64,000 bases of DNA from Nocardioides aurantiacus (GCF_003752505.1 NZ_RKHO01000001.1:1178001-1242000), one strand, 5' to 3'. Numbered from the stretch's first letter, positions 26,429-34,785 are shown. The notes: generated by a model from the sequence alone, not told the origin. Numbers and translations: made by a program.

Positions 26429-27018
26429 GCCCGACCTGGCACCTGCCGTGGTCCTCCCGCGACCCCGGGGCCGCCGCGCCGCCCGCCGAGGTGCTCGCCC
26501 GGGCCGGCCTGCCCCGGGGCGAGAAGGTGCTGGCCGCGGCCACGACCGCCGACGGCACCTGGCTGCTCGGCACCCGCGAGCGGCTCGTGCTGGTCGAGGA
26601 GCGCGGCATGACCTGGTTGGCCTGGGAGCGCGTCGAGGACGCCGCCTGGGACAGCGAGGCCGGTCGGCTGCGCCTGCGCGGGGTCGGCGACTACGGCCGT
26701 CGGCGTCCCGAGTGGTCCTGGGAGATGGAGGAGCCGCCGCTGCTCCTGCAGCTGCTGCGCGAGCGCGTGACGGCCAGCATCGTGCTCCAGCGCAAGGTCC
26801 CCGTGCGCGCCGGCCAGGGCGTCACCGTCATCGCCCGCCGCAGTCCGGTGGGGGGCCCGGTGGCCTGGATGCACGGCTACGACGCCGGCCTGGACCCCGA
26901 CGACCCCGAGGTGCAGGCGGTCGCCGACCTGGCCCTCGCGCAGGCCCGGTCCGAGCTCGGCGAGGCCGCCGACGGCACCTCGCTGACCGACCGCGTCGAG
27001 CGGCCCGGCCCGATTTAG
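26425..27018 (+). CDS. Hypothetical protein coupled to dnaG
   Basis: A 197-residue soluble protein. The first 100 residues look like a PH-like beta-rich domain (EKVLAAATTADGTWLLGTRERLVLVEE, then MTWLAWERVEDAAWDSEAGRLRL). A helical C-terminal part follows (VQAVADLALAQARSELGEA). Similar proteins follow dnaG in related actinobacteria. The GTG start overlaps the dnaG stop (GTGA). The function is unknown; the conserved linkage hints at a replication-associated or simply co-expressed role. tRNA-Asn follows ~40 bases later. Confidence 0.8.
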   Translation: MSPTWHLPWSSRDPGAAAPPAEVLARAGLPRGEKVLAAATTADGTWLLGTRERLVLVEERGMTWLAWERVEDAAWDSEAGRLRLRGVGDYGRRRPEWSWEMEEPPLLLQLLRERVTASIVLQRKVPVRAGQGVTVIARRSPVGGPVAWMHGYDAGLDPDDPEVQAVADLALAQARSELGEAADGTSLTDRVERPGPI

Positions 27019-27056
27019 CGTGCGCGGTCGTGGGTTGCTAGGGTTTGCGGGCGCGA

Positions 27057-27129
27057 TCCCCTGTAGCTCAATTGGCAGAGCATTCGACTGTTAATCGGAG
27101 GGTTGTTGGTTCGAGTCCAACCGGGGGAG
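27057..27129 (+). tRNA. tRNA-Asn (GTT)
   Basis: A 73-nt cloverleaf. The acceptor stem TCCCCTG/CGGGGGA has one G-U pair. A D-arm beginning GCTC, an anticodon loop with GTT, a TTCGAGT loop and discriminator G are present. CCA is not encoded. tRNA-Asn next to dnaG is a common actinobacterial arrangement. Confidence 0.96.
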
Positions 27130-27137
27130 CACAGCAG

Positions 27138-27172
27138 CGAAGGCCCTGATCCACTGCGGATCAGGGCCTTCG
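27138..27172. terminator. Terminator after tRNA-Asn
   Basis: Perfect 15-bp inverted repeat CGAAGGCCCTGATCC/GGATCAGGGCCTTCG with loop ACTGC, 9 bases after the tRNA. Its position and stability fit a transcription terminator serving the tRNA and probably the converging PIG-L gene. Confidence 0.88.
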
Positions 27173-27206
27173 TCGTACGCCGGGGGAGCCGGCCAGACGA
27201 CCGGGC

Positions 27207-27959
27207 TCAGTCGCCCCAGCCCATCGGGAAGACCTCGAAGGGCGCGGCCAGCGCCACCCCGAGCCGCTGTCCGGTGGGCCGGGCCATCCCCTCGAGGAAC
27301 TCCCGGGCGTCCCAGTCGGCCCAGCCGAGCCCGTCGATGTAGGCGCCGTGGGCCTCCAGCGAGGCCACCCCGGCGTCGAAGGTGTCGGTGGTGTCGACGG
27401 CGTGGGTGGACTCCGGCGAGCCGAACGCCCACACCTCGCGGACGCCGCCCCAGGGCTCGAGGTCCCCGCCCTGGCCGGTCAGCTGCTCGCCGAAGACCCA
27501 GCGGTTGCCGGCGTCGCGCACCGCGTCGACGACCGCGCGGCCCACCGCGACGTGGTCGGCCTGGTTGAGGTTGCGGCCGCCCCAGGTCTCGCGGAAGTTG
27601 CCGGTGACGACGACGTCGGGCCGGTGCCGGCGGACCTGCTCGGCCAGCAGGCGGCGCAGCGGCACGCCGTACTCCAGGACCCCGTCGGGCTGGTGCAGGA
27701 AGTCCACGACGTCGACCCCGACGATGCGGCCCGACTCGACCTGCTCGGCCTCGCGGACGGCGCGGCAGTCGCCGGGCGCCAGCGCGTCGATGCCGGCCTC
27801 GCCGCTGGTCACCATGGTGTAGCCGACCCACTTGCCCTGCCCGGTCCAGCGGGCGACCGCGGCGGCCGCCCCGAACTCCATGTCGTCGGGGTGGGCCACG
27901 ATGCACAGCGCCCGCTCCCAGGTCTCGTCGAGGGGCTCCAGGGGTGTGGGACGGTCCAT
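27207..27959 (-). CDS. PIG-L/LmbE-family deacetylase
   Basis: Zinc-dependent N-deacetylase family, 250 residues. The metal-binding motif AHPDDMEFG is near residue 22, with GEAGIDALAPGDCRAVREAEQ, DFLHQPDG, TGNFRETWGGRNLNQADHVAVGRAVVDAV (second His ligand) and a C-terminal HGAYI. The family includes MshB and Mca of mycothiol metabolism, but this protein looks like a general LmbE-type member and the substrate is unknown. The ATG lies 6 nt after TAGCGT on the minus strand, so it is probably leaderless. Divergent from the RNA helicase. Confidence 0.9.
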   Translation of the reverse strand: MDRPTPLEPLDETWERALCIVAHPDDMEFGAAAAVARWTGQGKWVGYTMVTSGEAGIDALAPGDCRAVREAEQVESGRIVGVDVVDFLHQPDGVLEYGVPLRRLLAEQVRRHRPDVVVTGNFRETWGGRNLNQADHVAVGRAVVDAVRDAGNRWVFGEQLTGQGGDLEPWGGVREVWAFGSPESTHAVDTTDTFDAGVASLEAHGAYIDGLGWADWDAREFLEGMARPTGQRLGVALAAPFEVFPMGWGD

Positions 27960-28045
27960 GTCCCGACGCTAGTGGCTGGCTCCGGGTGCGCAAGGGCACA
28001 GTCGGTCTGGTAAACGCGGCCCCGGCGGGGCACTACGCTTGGCCG

Positions 28046-29731
28046 GTGAACGAGAGCATCGAAGCAGTGGACGGCCTGAGGTTCGACGAGCTGGGTCTGG
28101 ACCCCCGGGTGGAGAAGGTCCTCAAGGACGTCGGTTACGAGAGCCCCTCGGCGATCCAGGCGCAGGCGATCCCCCCGCTCCTCGACGGCCAGCACGTCGT
28201 GGGCCTGGCCCAGACCGGCACCGGCAAGACCGCGGCCTTCGCGCTGCCGATCCTCTCGCGCATCGACGTGAGCGAGGCCTCCCCGCAGGTGCTGGTGCTC
28301 GCGCCCACCCGTGAGCTGGCGCTGCAGGTCTCCGAGGCGTTCGGCCGCTACGCCGCCCACATCAAGGGCCTGCACGTGCTCCCGGTCTACGGCGGCCAGG
28401 GCTACGGCGTCCAGCTGTCCGCGCTGCGTCGGGGCGTGCACGTCGTCGTCGGTACGCCGGGCCGCGTGATGGACCACCTCGAGAAGGGCACCCTCGACCT
28501 CAGCGGGCTGCGATTCGTCGTGCTCGACGAGGCCGACGAGATGCTCAACATGGGCTTCGCCGAGGACGTCGAGACGATCTTGGCCCGCACCCCCGAGGGC
28601 AAGCAGCTGGCGCTGTTCAGCGCGACGATGCCCTCGCAGATCCGCCGCATCATCAAGCGCTACGCGCCGGGCGCCACCGAGATCACGGTGAAGAGCTCCT
28701 CGGGCACCGCCACCAACGTGACGCAGCGCTACCTCAAGGTGCCGCACCCGCGGAAGATCGACGCCCTCACGCGCATCCTCGAGGTCGAGAACTTCGACGG
28801 CATGATCATCTTCGTCCGCACCAAGCACGCCACCGAGGAGCTCGCCGAGCGGCTCCGCGCCCGCGGGTTCGCCGCCCAGGCGATCAACGGCGACGTCGCC
28901 CAGGTGCAGCGCGAGCGCACCATCGACCAGCTGCGCAAGGGCAAGCTCGACATCCTCGTCGCCACCGACGTCGCGGCCCGTGGCCTGGACGTCGAGCGGA
29001 TCAGCCACGTCGTCAACTACGACATCCCCACCGACACCGAGTCCTACGTCCACCGCATCGGACGCACGGGTCGCGCCGGGCGCAGCGGCGACGCGATCTC
29101 CTTCATCACCCCGCGCGAGAACTACCTGCTGCGCTCGATCGAGAAGGCCAACCGCACCACGCTGGTCCAGATGCAGCTCCCGACCGTGGAGGACGTCAAC
29201 GCCTTCCGGGTCACCAAGTTCACCCAGGCGATCACGCAGGCGCTCGGCGACAGCCAGCTCGGCGTCTTCCGCGAGCTGGTGGAGTCCTACGCCTCCGAGC
29301 ACGACGTCCCCGTCGCCGACGTGGCCGCCGCGATCGCGGTCCTCGCCCAGGACGGCGAGCCGCTGTTCGTCGAGGACGTCCCCGAGGTGACCCCCGAGCG
29401 CCGCGAGCGTCGCGAGAGCGGCAGCAACCTGGTGCCGTGGAAGATCCAGGTCGGCAAGCGCCACCGCGTCGAGCCGCGCATGATCGTCGGCGCGCTGGCC
29501 AACGAGGGCGGCCTGAAGCGCTCGGACTTCGGCCGCATCGACATCAAGCCGGCCTTCACCGTCGTCGAGCTCCCCGCCGACCTGTCGCAGGAGACGCTCG
29601 CCAAGCTCTCGGAGACTCGCATCTCCGGGGTGCTCATCGACCTCCAGCCCGACCGCGGCCCCCGGCGCCCCTCCGGCCCGCCCCGCAAGCACGACGGCGC
29701 GCCCCACAAGAAGCCGCGCCACAAGGGCTGA
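28046..29731 (+). CDS. DEAD-box ATP-dependent RNA helicase (DeaD/CsdA-like)
   Basis: RNA helicase of 561 residues. Motifs in order: Q motif (FDELGLDPRVEKVL, SAIQAQAIPPLL), Walker A AQTGTGKT, PTRELA, TPGR, DEAD as VLDEADEMLNMGF, SAT, IIFVRTKHATEEL, ATDVAARGLDVERI and HRIGRTGRAGR. The C-terminal ~70 residues form a DbpA/CsdA-type RNA-binding domain (PRMIVGALANEGG, FGRIDI). The role is probably cold adaptation, ribosome assembly or mRNA decay. GTG 28046 is 6 nt after TACGCT with no Shine-Dalgarno, fitting a leaderless transcript; the longer upstream frame is not needed. Confidence 0.94.
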   Translation: MNESIEAVDGLRFDELGLDPRVEKVLKDVGYESPSAIQAQAIPPLLDGQHVVGLAQTGTGKTAAFALPILSRIDVSEASPQVLVLAPTRELALQVSEAFGRYAAHIKGLHVLPVYGGQGYGVQLSALRRGVHVVVGTPGRVMDHLEKGTLDLSGLRFVVLDEADEMLNMGFAEDVETILARTPEGKQLALFSATMPSQIRRIIKRYAPGATEITVKSSSGTATNVTQRYLKVPHPRKIDALTRILEVENFDGMIIFVRTKHATEELAERLRARGFAAQAINGDVAQVQRERTIDQLRKGKLDILVATDVAARGLDVERISHVVNYDIPTDTESYVHRIGRTGRAGRSGDAISFITPRENYLLRSIEKANRTTLVQMQLPTVEDVNAFRVTKFTQAITQALGDSQLGVFRELVESYASEHDVPVADVAAAIAVLAQDGEPLFVEDVPEVTPERRERRESGSNLVPWKIQVGKRHRVEPRMIVGALANEGGLKRSDFGRIDIKPAFTVVELPADLSQETLAKLSETRISGVLIDLQPDRGPRRPSGPPRKHDGAPHKKPRHKG

Positions 29732-29737
29732 GCAGGC

Positions 29738-29780
29738 AGCGGTTTCCCAAGGTCGCCTGGGAAACCGTCACTGCGCCGGG
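29738..29780 (+). repeat. Dispersed hairpin repeat, copy 2
   Basis: CGGTTTCCC, a bulged A, AGG, loop TCG, CCT, then GGGAAACCG, followed by the conserved flank TCACTGCGCCGGG. It begins 7 bases after the helicase stop and could terminate that transcript. It pairs with copy 1 at 22125-22167 in opposite orientation, with a compensatory stem change. Confidence 0.78.
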
Positions 29781-29841
29781 GTTGCGATCCCGGCCATGCA
29801 GCAACAGCTCCGGCCAGGTGGTCGTGCGGGCGTACGACGAT

Positions 29842-29876
29842 GGAGGATCCGAGTCACCAGGTGACTCGGATCCTCC
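29842..29876. repeat. 35-bp near-perfect palindrome
   Basis: Arms of 17 bp (GGAGGATCCGAGTCACC and its exact reverse complement) flank a single A. This is much longer than a protein operator needs. It could be a bidirectional terminator after the helicase or a recombination/regulatory site; no T-tract follows. It is unlike the other hairpins in the window. Confidence 0.8.
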
Positions 29877-30062
29877 GCTGTCACTCGTCCCCGGCTGCCG
29901 TACGCCGCCCGCACCGGCGAACCTCCCAGTGTCACCCCGTCGGCCGCTCGGCGACGGGCCGGGATAGACCGCCTCCCGCCAGGAGGACCGCTGGACGGTA
30001 CGACGCTGGTCGCCGCACCCGGTGACTGCTCGAATGGCCGCAGCCCAGGTGGGAGTCCGGCC

Positions 30063-32219
30063 ATGCACCACGTCCTACGACCCGCCGGCGTCGTCGCCGG
30101 CCTCGTCCTCGTCGCCCTGCTCTGCCTGCCCGCCCCGGCGATCGCCGTAGACGTGTCCAGCCCTCGGTGCGCGGAGGCGGAGAGCCTGACCACGGCGGGC
30201 GAGCCACGTGACGCGGCGAAGCTCATCGACGACATCCGGGCGCAGTACAAGGACCCGACACTGTGCGCGGACGAGGCCGCCGACGCTGACGAGGCCATCC
30301 GCACCCCTGCTGCTCCCACACCCCTGACCCCCGCATCGTGGTTGGACGCGACCGCCGAGCGCTGGACCGGGTTCGCCGACGGTGCCGGCAAGGACCTGGC
30401 CACCCTGGGTGGGGTGGCGGCCGCCGCGATCGCACTGGCGGTGCTGCTCGGTCGGCTGCTGCTGCTGGTGCCGTTCTCGAGCAGCCGGGTCGCCCGGAGC
30501 CTCGCCGAGCCCGGTGCACGTGCCCGCACCGGGGTCGACCTCGTCACGGCGTACGTCGTGCTGGCGCTGCTGGCTGCCGTGTCCGTGCCGGAGACGCTCA
30601 CCGCGCCAACGACGTCGACGTCGGTGACGCTGCTGGTGGCGACCGCGCTCGCGCTGGCGGCAGCGGCGTTGCTGACCTGGGCACTGCTGCTGACCCGACG
30701 TCGGGTCCGGATCGAGATCACCGACAAGGGGGCCGAGGCCGAGGCCGGAGCCGCCGCGATCGTGGCCCACGTGCGCGCCATGGGCTCCGGCCCGCCGCGA
30801 GGGCTCGAGGTCCCGATCGGCAGCGATGTGCAGACCCTCAGCGGCGCCAACATCACCGCCGGGGTGAAGGGACCGTTCGGCACGCTCGTATCGGTGCTGC
30901 AGTCGTTCCTCGCGGTCACGCCCTGGCGGGTGCTGGTCGACCGCGAGAGCGATGACCAGGCCGTGGTGGTGATCAGCCGGCACGGACGCGTCGTGGACAC
31001 GGCGGTGGTGCGTCACCGTCCCTGGGCCGTTCCGGGACAGGACGGCTCGCCGGCGGTCGACATCAACGTGATGGTCGCCGCCCGTGTGCTGATGACCTTG
31101 CTCGACGCAGAGGAGAGCCACGCGGGTCTGTCCGGCGCACGGGACTGGCGCAGCGTCGGCTGGCAGTACGACGGAGCGACGATGCCGCACAGCCCGGAGG
31201 AACGGCTCGTCATCTACGCGAAGGCCGGGGCCGCAGACCCCGCGAACGTGGCGGCGCTGCTGAGCTACCGGCTGGAGCGGTATCGCGACTCCGACGATCC
31301 GCGGGACCTGCGGCACCTCATCTGCTGGCTCACGCTCCAGGCCGACCGCATGTCCCACAGCAACGACGAGACCGCCCTGGTGGCCCGCATGCGTTTCGCG
31401 GCGTACGTGACCATGCTCAACCGCAACACCCTGCCCCACGAGACCGAGGACCCGGTCGACAGGAGGAGCGGCCTGACGACCCTGGCCGACTTGCACTCCT
31501 TGCTGACGTCGTCGGTGGAGGCCCTCGAGGACCCCGTGTTCAAGAACCGGCTCCAGTCGTCGGTCGACCTGCTCCAGCCCGCGGCCCGTCACCACCCGAA
31601 GCCCGGCGAACCACTGGATCTGCAGCCCGTGACGGCCTACTCGTTGGCTTGCTTCGCGGCGGAGGAGGGAGGAGTCGAGGGGTGGAGGCGCGCAGTTGGG
31701 TACCTCGAGTTCGCCGGTCCGTACGCCCTCGAGCACGCGCCGAGAGATCCCAGTCTCAAGGCGCTCCGCGGCAGTCAGGAGTACCGGAAGGCCTTCGGTC
31801 CAGCTCCTCGCGAGCTGCTCGAGGTCGAGCCCTTCGCGTCGGTCGCCGATCGGCTCCGTTTCTCCGCCCTCACGACAGCGCCACGCATCGCCGCCTGCGG
31901 GGCGCAGCAACTGTCGCTGTCGCTGGCGGTGTCGGGGTCGCAGGCGCGCGAGCTCGTCGGTGCGGCTGAGCTGGCGCTCGACGTGCCAGAGGCGCTCGGC
32001 GCCCACCGTGCCGAGCTCGTGACCGCCCTGGTCGCGCACGGGGTGAAGGACGTGAACGACCTCCGCTCGCGCACGCGCCGCGGGCGGGATCACACCACGC
32101 GCCGGGCCGTGGAGGCGGCGTACGCCGACCGGGGGGCCGCGCTGCCTCCCCGTGCTGACCTCCGCAGGTGGCTCTACGCCTATCCTGCGTCCTCGAGGGG
32201 CGGTAGCTCAGCTGGTTAG
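30063..32219 (+). CDS. Orphan 718-residue membrane protein with large cytoplasmic domain
   Basis: Not recognised. A cleavable signal-like segment (residues 1-28, ending APAIA) precedes a short extracytoplasmic part with three Cys. Then come three hydrophobic helices (about 114-138, 158-176, 185-210) and a long soluble C-terminal region with no recognised motif. It has helical, TPR-like stretches (AALLSYRLERYRDSDDPRDL, AVGYLEFAGPYALEHAPRD). Codon choice is less extreme than in neighbours. The last seven codons and the stop lie inside the following tRNA (32197-32219). ATG 30063 is preceded by GGGAG. Possibly horizontally acquired; function unknown. Confidence 0.7.
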   Translation: MHHVLRPAGVVAGLVLVALLCLPAPAIAVDVSSPRCAEAESLTTAGEPRDAAKLIDDIRAQYKDPTLCADEAADADEAIRTPAAPTPLTPASWLDATAERWTGFADGAGKDLATLGGVAAAAIALAVLLGRLLLLVPFSSSRVARSLAEPGARARTGVDLVTAYVVLALLAAVSVPETLTAPTTSTSVTLLVATALALAAAALLTWALLLTRRRVRIEITDKGAEAEAGAAAIVAHVRAMGSGPPRGLEVPIGSDVQTLSGANITAGVKGPFGTLVSVLQSFLAVTPWRVLVDRESDDQAVVVISRHGRVVDTAVVRHRPWAVPGQDGSPAVDINVMVAARVLMTLLDAEESHAGLSGARDWRSVGWQYDGATMPHSPEERLVIYAKAGAADPANVAALLSYRLERYRDSDDPRDLRHLICWLTLQADRMSHSNDETALVARMRFAAYVTMLNRNTLPHETEDPVDRRSGLTTLADLHSLLTSSVEALEDPVFKNRLQSSVDLLQPAARHHPKPGEPLDLQPVTAYSLACFAAEEGGVEGWRRAVGYLEFAGPYALEHAPRDPSLKALRGSQEYRKAFGPAPRELLEVEPFASVADRLRFSALTTAPRIAACGAQQLSLSLAVSGSQARELVGAAELALDVPEALGAHRAELVTALVAHGVKDVNDLRSRTRRGRDHTTRRAVEAAYADRGAALPPRADLRRWLYAYPASSRGGSSAG

Positions 32220-32270
32220 AGCAGAGGACTCATAATCCTTCGGCCGTGGGTTCAAGTCCCACCCGCCCTA
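32197..32270 (+). tRNA. tRNA with CAT anticodon (elongator Met or Ile2)
   Basis: A 74-nt cloverleaf: acceptor GGGGCGG/CCGCCCT (position 1-72 is a G-U wobble), D-arm GCTC..GAGC, anticodon arm GAGGA-CTCATAA-TCCTT, T-arm GTGGG-TTCAAGT-CCCAC, discriminator A, no encoded CCA. The anticodon CAT plus the AGAGCAG..CTCATAA context resembles tRNA-Ile2 (whose C34 is modified by TilS) at least as much as elongator tRNA-Met. It is not an initiator tRNA, because the anticodon stem lacks three G-C pairs. Its 5' end overlaps the upstream ORF. Confidence 0.92.
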
Positions 32271-32287
32271 CGAGGCGTTGCTACGCG

Positions 32288-33316
32288 TCAGACCCGAGCC
32301 ACCCGCGGCGCGACCTCGGTGCCGAGCAGCTCGATGCCGCGCAGCAGGTCGTCGTGGGCCAGGCGTGGGTTGGTCATCTGCATCGAGAGCCGGTCGACGC
32401 CGCCGAGCTGGTCGGCGACGCGGCTGATCTTGTCGGCGAGGGTGTCGGGGTCGCCCATGAAGAAGGCGCCGTCGGGGCCGGAGGTGGCGTCGAACTGGCC
32501 GCGGGTGGGGGCGCGGAAGCCGCGCTCGCGGGAGATGGTGCTGAACATCTGGTGCCAGCCGGGGTAGATCGTGTCGGCCGCCTGCTGCACCGACTCGGCG
32601 ACGTAGCCGAAGACGTGCAGCCCGACCTGGAGCTTCTCGGGCGGGTGGCCCGCCTGGGCGCCGGCGCGGCGGTAGAGCTCGACGAGCGGGGCGAACTGAC
32701 GCGGCTCGCCGCCGATGATCGCGATCATCAGCGGCAGGCCGAGCAGGCCCGCGCGGGCGAACGACTCCGGGGTTCCGCCGACACCGACCCAGATGGGCAG
32801 CGGGTCCTGGAGCGGGCGGGGGTAGACCGTCTGGCGGACCAGCGGCGGCCGGTGCCGACCCGACCAGGTCACCTCATGCTCGTCGCGCAGCCGCAGCAGC
32901 AGCTCGAGCTTCTCGGTGAACAGCGAGTCGTAGTCGGCGAGGTCGAGCCCGAACAGCGGGAACGCCTCGGTGAAGGACCCGCGCCCGACCACGAGGTCGA
33001 TCCGGCCCTTGCTGATCAGGTCGAGGGTCGCGAACTGCTGGAAGACGCGCACCGGGTCGTCGGCGCTGAGCACCTTGACCGCGCTGCCGAGGCGGATGCG
33101 GGAGGTGCGGGCCGCGGCGGCGGCCAGGATGATCGGGGGCGCGGAGTCGTAGTACTCGCGGCGGTGGTGCTCGCCGATCCCGAAGGAGTACAGCCCCGAC
33201 GTCTCGGCGAGGGTGATCTCCTCGAGCAGGTGCTCCATGCGCTCCGCGGGGCCGACCACGTGGCCGGTGGTCGGGTCGGTGACCTCTGCGACGAAGCTGT
33301 CGATGCCGATGTGCAC
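32288..33316 (-). CDS. LLM-class flavin-dependent oxidoreductase
   Basis: Luciferase-like monooxygenase family, 342 residues, using FMN or F420. Recognisable stretches are HIGIDSFVAEV at the start, FGIGEHHRREYYDSAPPIILAAAAART (~residue 50), RIRLGSAVKVLSADDPVRVFQQFATLD, GRIDLVVGRGSF and PIWVGVGGTPESFARAG. I chose GTG 33314-33316 with GGAGAGG upstream; an earlier in-frame start would add 18 low-quality residues. It is divergent from the SDR gene. Substrate unknown; family proteins near SDRs often oxidise alkanals or xenobiotics. Confidence 0.9.
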   Translation of the reverse strand: MHIGIDSFVAEVTDPTTGHVVGPAERMEHLLEEITLAETSGLYSFGIGEHHRREYYDSAPPIILAAAAARTSRIRLGSAVKVLSADDPVRVFQQFATLDLISKGRIDLVVGRGSFTEAFPLFGLDLADYDSLFTEKLELLLRLRDEHEVTWSGRHRPPLVRQTVYPRPLQDPLPIWVGVGGTPESFARAGLLGLPLMIAIIGGEPRQFAPLVELYRRAGAQAGHPPEKLQVGLHVFGYVAESVQQAADTIYPGWHQMFSTISRERGFRAPTRGQFDATSGPDGAFFMGDPDTLADKISRVADQLGGVDRLSMQMTNPRLAHDDLLRGIELLGTEVAPRVARV

Positions 33317-33393
33317 GGGTGCCTCTCCAGCGGGTCGGGCGGTCCGCCCCGTCGGAGACGATTCAACCACCCGCTCGCCTAGGCTCCGGAGGC

Positions 33394-34179
33394 ATGGACC
33401 TCCAGCTGCGCGACTCCCTCGTCCTCGTCACCGGTGGCAGCAAGGGCATCGGCCTCGCCGTCGCCCAGGTCGCGCTCGAGGAGGGCGCCCGCGTCGCCCT
33501 GGTCTCCCGCGGTCAGGACCACCTCGACGCCGCGGCGGCCACCCTGGCCGCCGGCGACCGCGTCACGACGTACGCCGCGGACCTGCAGGACGCGCAGCAG
33601 GCGGTCGACGTCGTCGGCCGGGTGGAGCAGCAGGCCGGCCCGATCGAGGTCCTCGTCAGCTCGGCCGGCGCCGCGCGTCGTACGCCGTTCGCGGAGCTCG
33701 ACGCCGCGGCCTGGCACGCCGCCATGCAGGCGAAGTTCTTCAGCTACGTCCACGTCATCGACCCGGTGGTCAAGCTGATGGCCGAGCGCGGCCGGGGCAG
33801 CATCGTCAACGTGATCGGGTTCGGCGGCAAGCGCGCGGCGCCGACCCACCTGGCCGGGGGAGCCGCCAACGCGGCGCTGATGCTGGCCACCGCGGGGCTG
33901 GCCCAGGCCTACGGCCCGAGCGGGGTGCGGGTCAACGCCGTCAACCCGGCGGGCACCCTCACCGAGCGCCAGAGCGAGGGCATCAAGGCCACCGCCCGGT
34001 TGGAGGGCATCACCGAGGACGAGGCGCTGGCCCGCCAGGTCGGCAGCGCGCCCCTCGGCCGTCTCGCGGACCCCCGGGAGGTCGCCGAGACGGTCGTCTA
34101 CCTCGCCTCGGCCCGGGCGAGCTACGTCAACGGCGCGATCGTGTCGATGGACGGCGGGGCGACACCGATCGTGGTGTGA
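33394..34179 (+). CDS. Short-chain dehydrogenase/reductase
   Basis: Classical SDR of 261 residues. The cofactor motif is TGGSKGIG (residues 13-20), with SSAGAARRTPF in place of the NNAG motif. The catalytic region is poor: after IVNVIGFGGKRAAPTHLAGG there is no obvious YxxxK (the expected Tyr position reads His/Leu), so it may be a divergent SDR. The C terminus NPAGT..LGRLADPREVAETVVYLAS and SYVNGAIVSMDGG is typical. The ATG lies 9 bases after TAGGCT. Its 3' end overlaps the converging TetR gene by 58 bp. Confidence 0.88.
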   Translation: MDLQLRDSLVLVTGGSKGIGLAVAQVALEEGARVALVSRGQDHLDAAAATLAAGDRVTTYAADLQDAQQAVDVVGRVEQQAGPIEVLVSSAGAARRTPFAELDAAAWHAAMQAKFFSYVHVIDPVVKLMAERGRGSIVNVIGFGGKRAAPTHLAGGAANAALMLATAGLAQAYGPSGVRVNAVNPAGTLTERQSEGIKATARLEGITEDEALARQVGSAPLGRLADPREVAETVVYLASARASYVNGAIVSMDGGATPIVV

Positions 34180-34760
34180 CGCTCCACCGCCGCGCGGGCG
34201 AGCGCCCGGGCGGTGTCCAGGGGCAGCCTGCCATCCCCGGCGAGGGAGCCGCGGGCGCGGGCGGCCAGCGCCCCGTCGTACACCAGGAGGAGCTCGGTCG
34301 CGAGCGCCTCCGCATCGGCCGCACCGGTCGCCGCCGCCTGCGCGTGCAGGCGCTCGTGGAGCAGCCGCGTGTCGGCGGCCACCACCTCGTGGGCGGGGTG
34401 CGCGGCGTCGACCACCTCGACCGAGGCGGCGAGGAAGGCGCAGCCGCGGGCGCTGCCGGGGGAGCGCTGGAACTCCTCGAGGGCGTCGAGCACCGACAGC
34501 GCGCGGGCGGTCGGGTCGTCGCCGCACCGCTCGAGGACGGTGTCCCAGGTGGTCCGCCAGCGCTCGAGGCGTCGGGTGAGGTACGCCGCGACCAGGTGGT
34601 CCTTGCTGGGGAAGTGGGCGTAGAGCGTGGCCGGCGCCACGCCCGCCCGGCGCAGCACCGCGTCGACCCCGGTGGCAGCGATGCCGTGCTCGTAGAACAG
34701 CTCCTCGGCGGCGTCGAGCAGCCGCTCGCGTGCCGGTGCCCGGGTCTCGGTGGTGGCCAT
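34122..34760 (-). CDS. TetR-family transcriptional regulator
   Basis: A 212-residue repressor. The N-terminal helix-turn-helix (about residues 8-55) reads ERLLDAAEELFYEHGIAATGVD, then AVLRRAGVAPATLYAHFPSKDHL, a textbook TetR DNA-binding domain. The C-terminal ligand domain is Ala/Leu-rich with a single Cys. The ATG at 34758-34760 is 7 nt from a TACAGT box. It is divergent from an MFS transporter, with a perfect operator-like palindrome over the transporter start, so it probably represses that gene and itself. The 3' end overlaps the SDR gene. Confidence 0.9.
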   Translation of the reverse strand: MATTETRAPARERLLDAAEELFYEHGIAATGVDAVLRRAGVAPATLYAHFPSKDHLVAAYLTRRLERWRTTWDTVLERCGDDPTARALSVLDALEEFQRSPGSARGCAFLAASVEVVDAAHPAHEVVAADTRLLHERLHAQAAATGAADAEALATELLLVYDGALAARARGSLAGDGRLPLDTARALARAAVERHTTIGVAPPSIDTIAPLT

Positions 34761-34785
34761 GGGGGGTACTGTAACGATCACTATG

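Larger units (their letters stand above)
29732..30062. other. Gene-free interval with hairpin repeat and long palindrome
   Basis: A 331-base gap between the helicase and the orphan membrane-protein gene. It contains the dispersed hairpin (29738-29780), a 35-bp near-perfect palindrome (29842-29876) and, in its last 100 bases, presumably the promoter of the downstream gene. I find no credible coding frame. Confidence 0.7.

Noticed and set aside
29842-29876. Inverted repeat as the end of an insertion sequence
   Set aside because: There is no transposase or second copy with target duplication; it is a self-contained palindrome.
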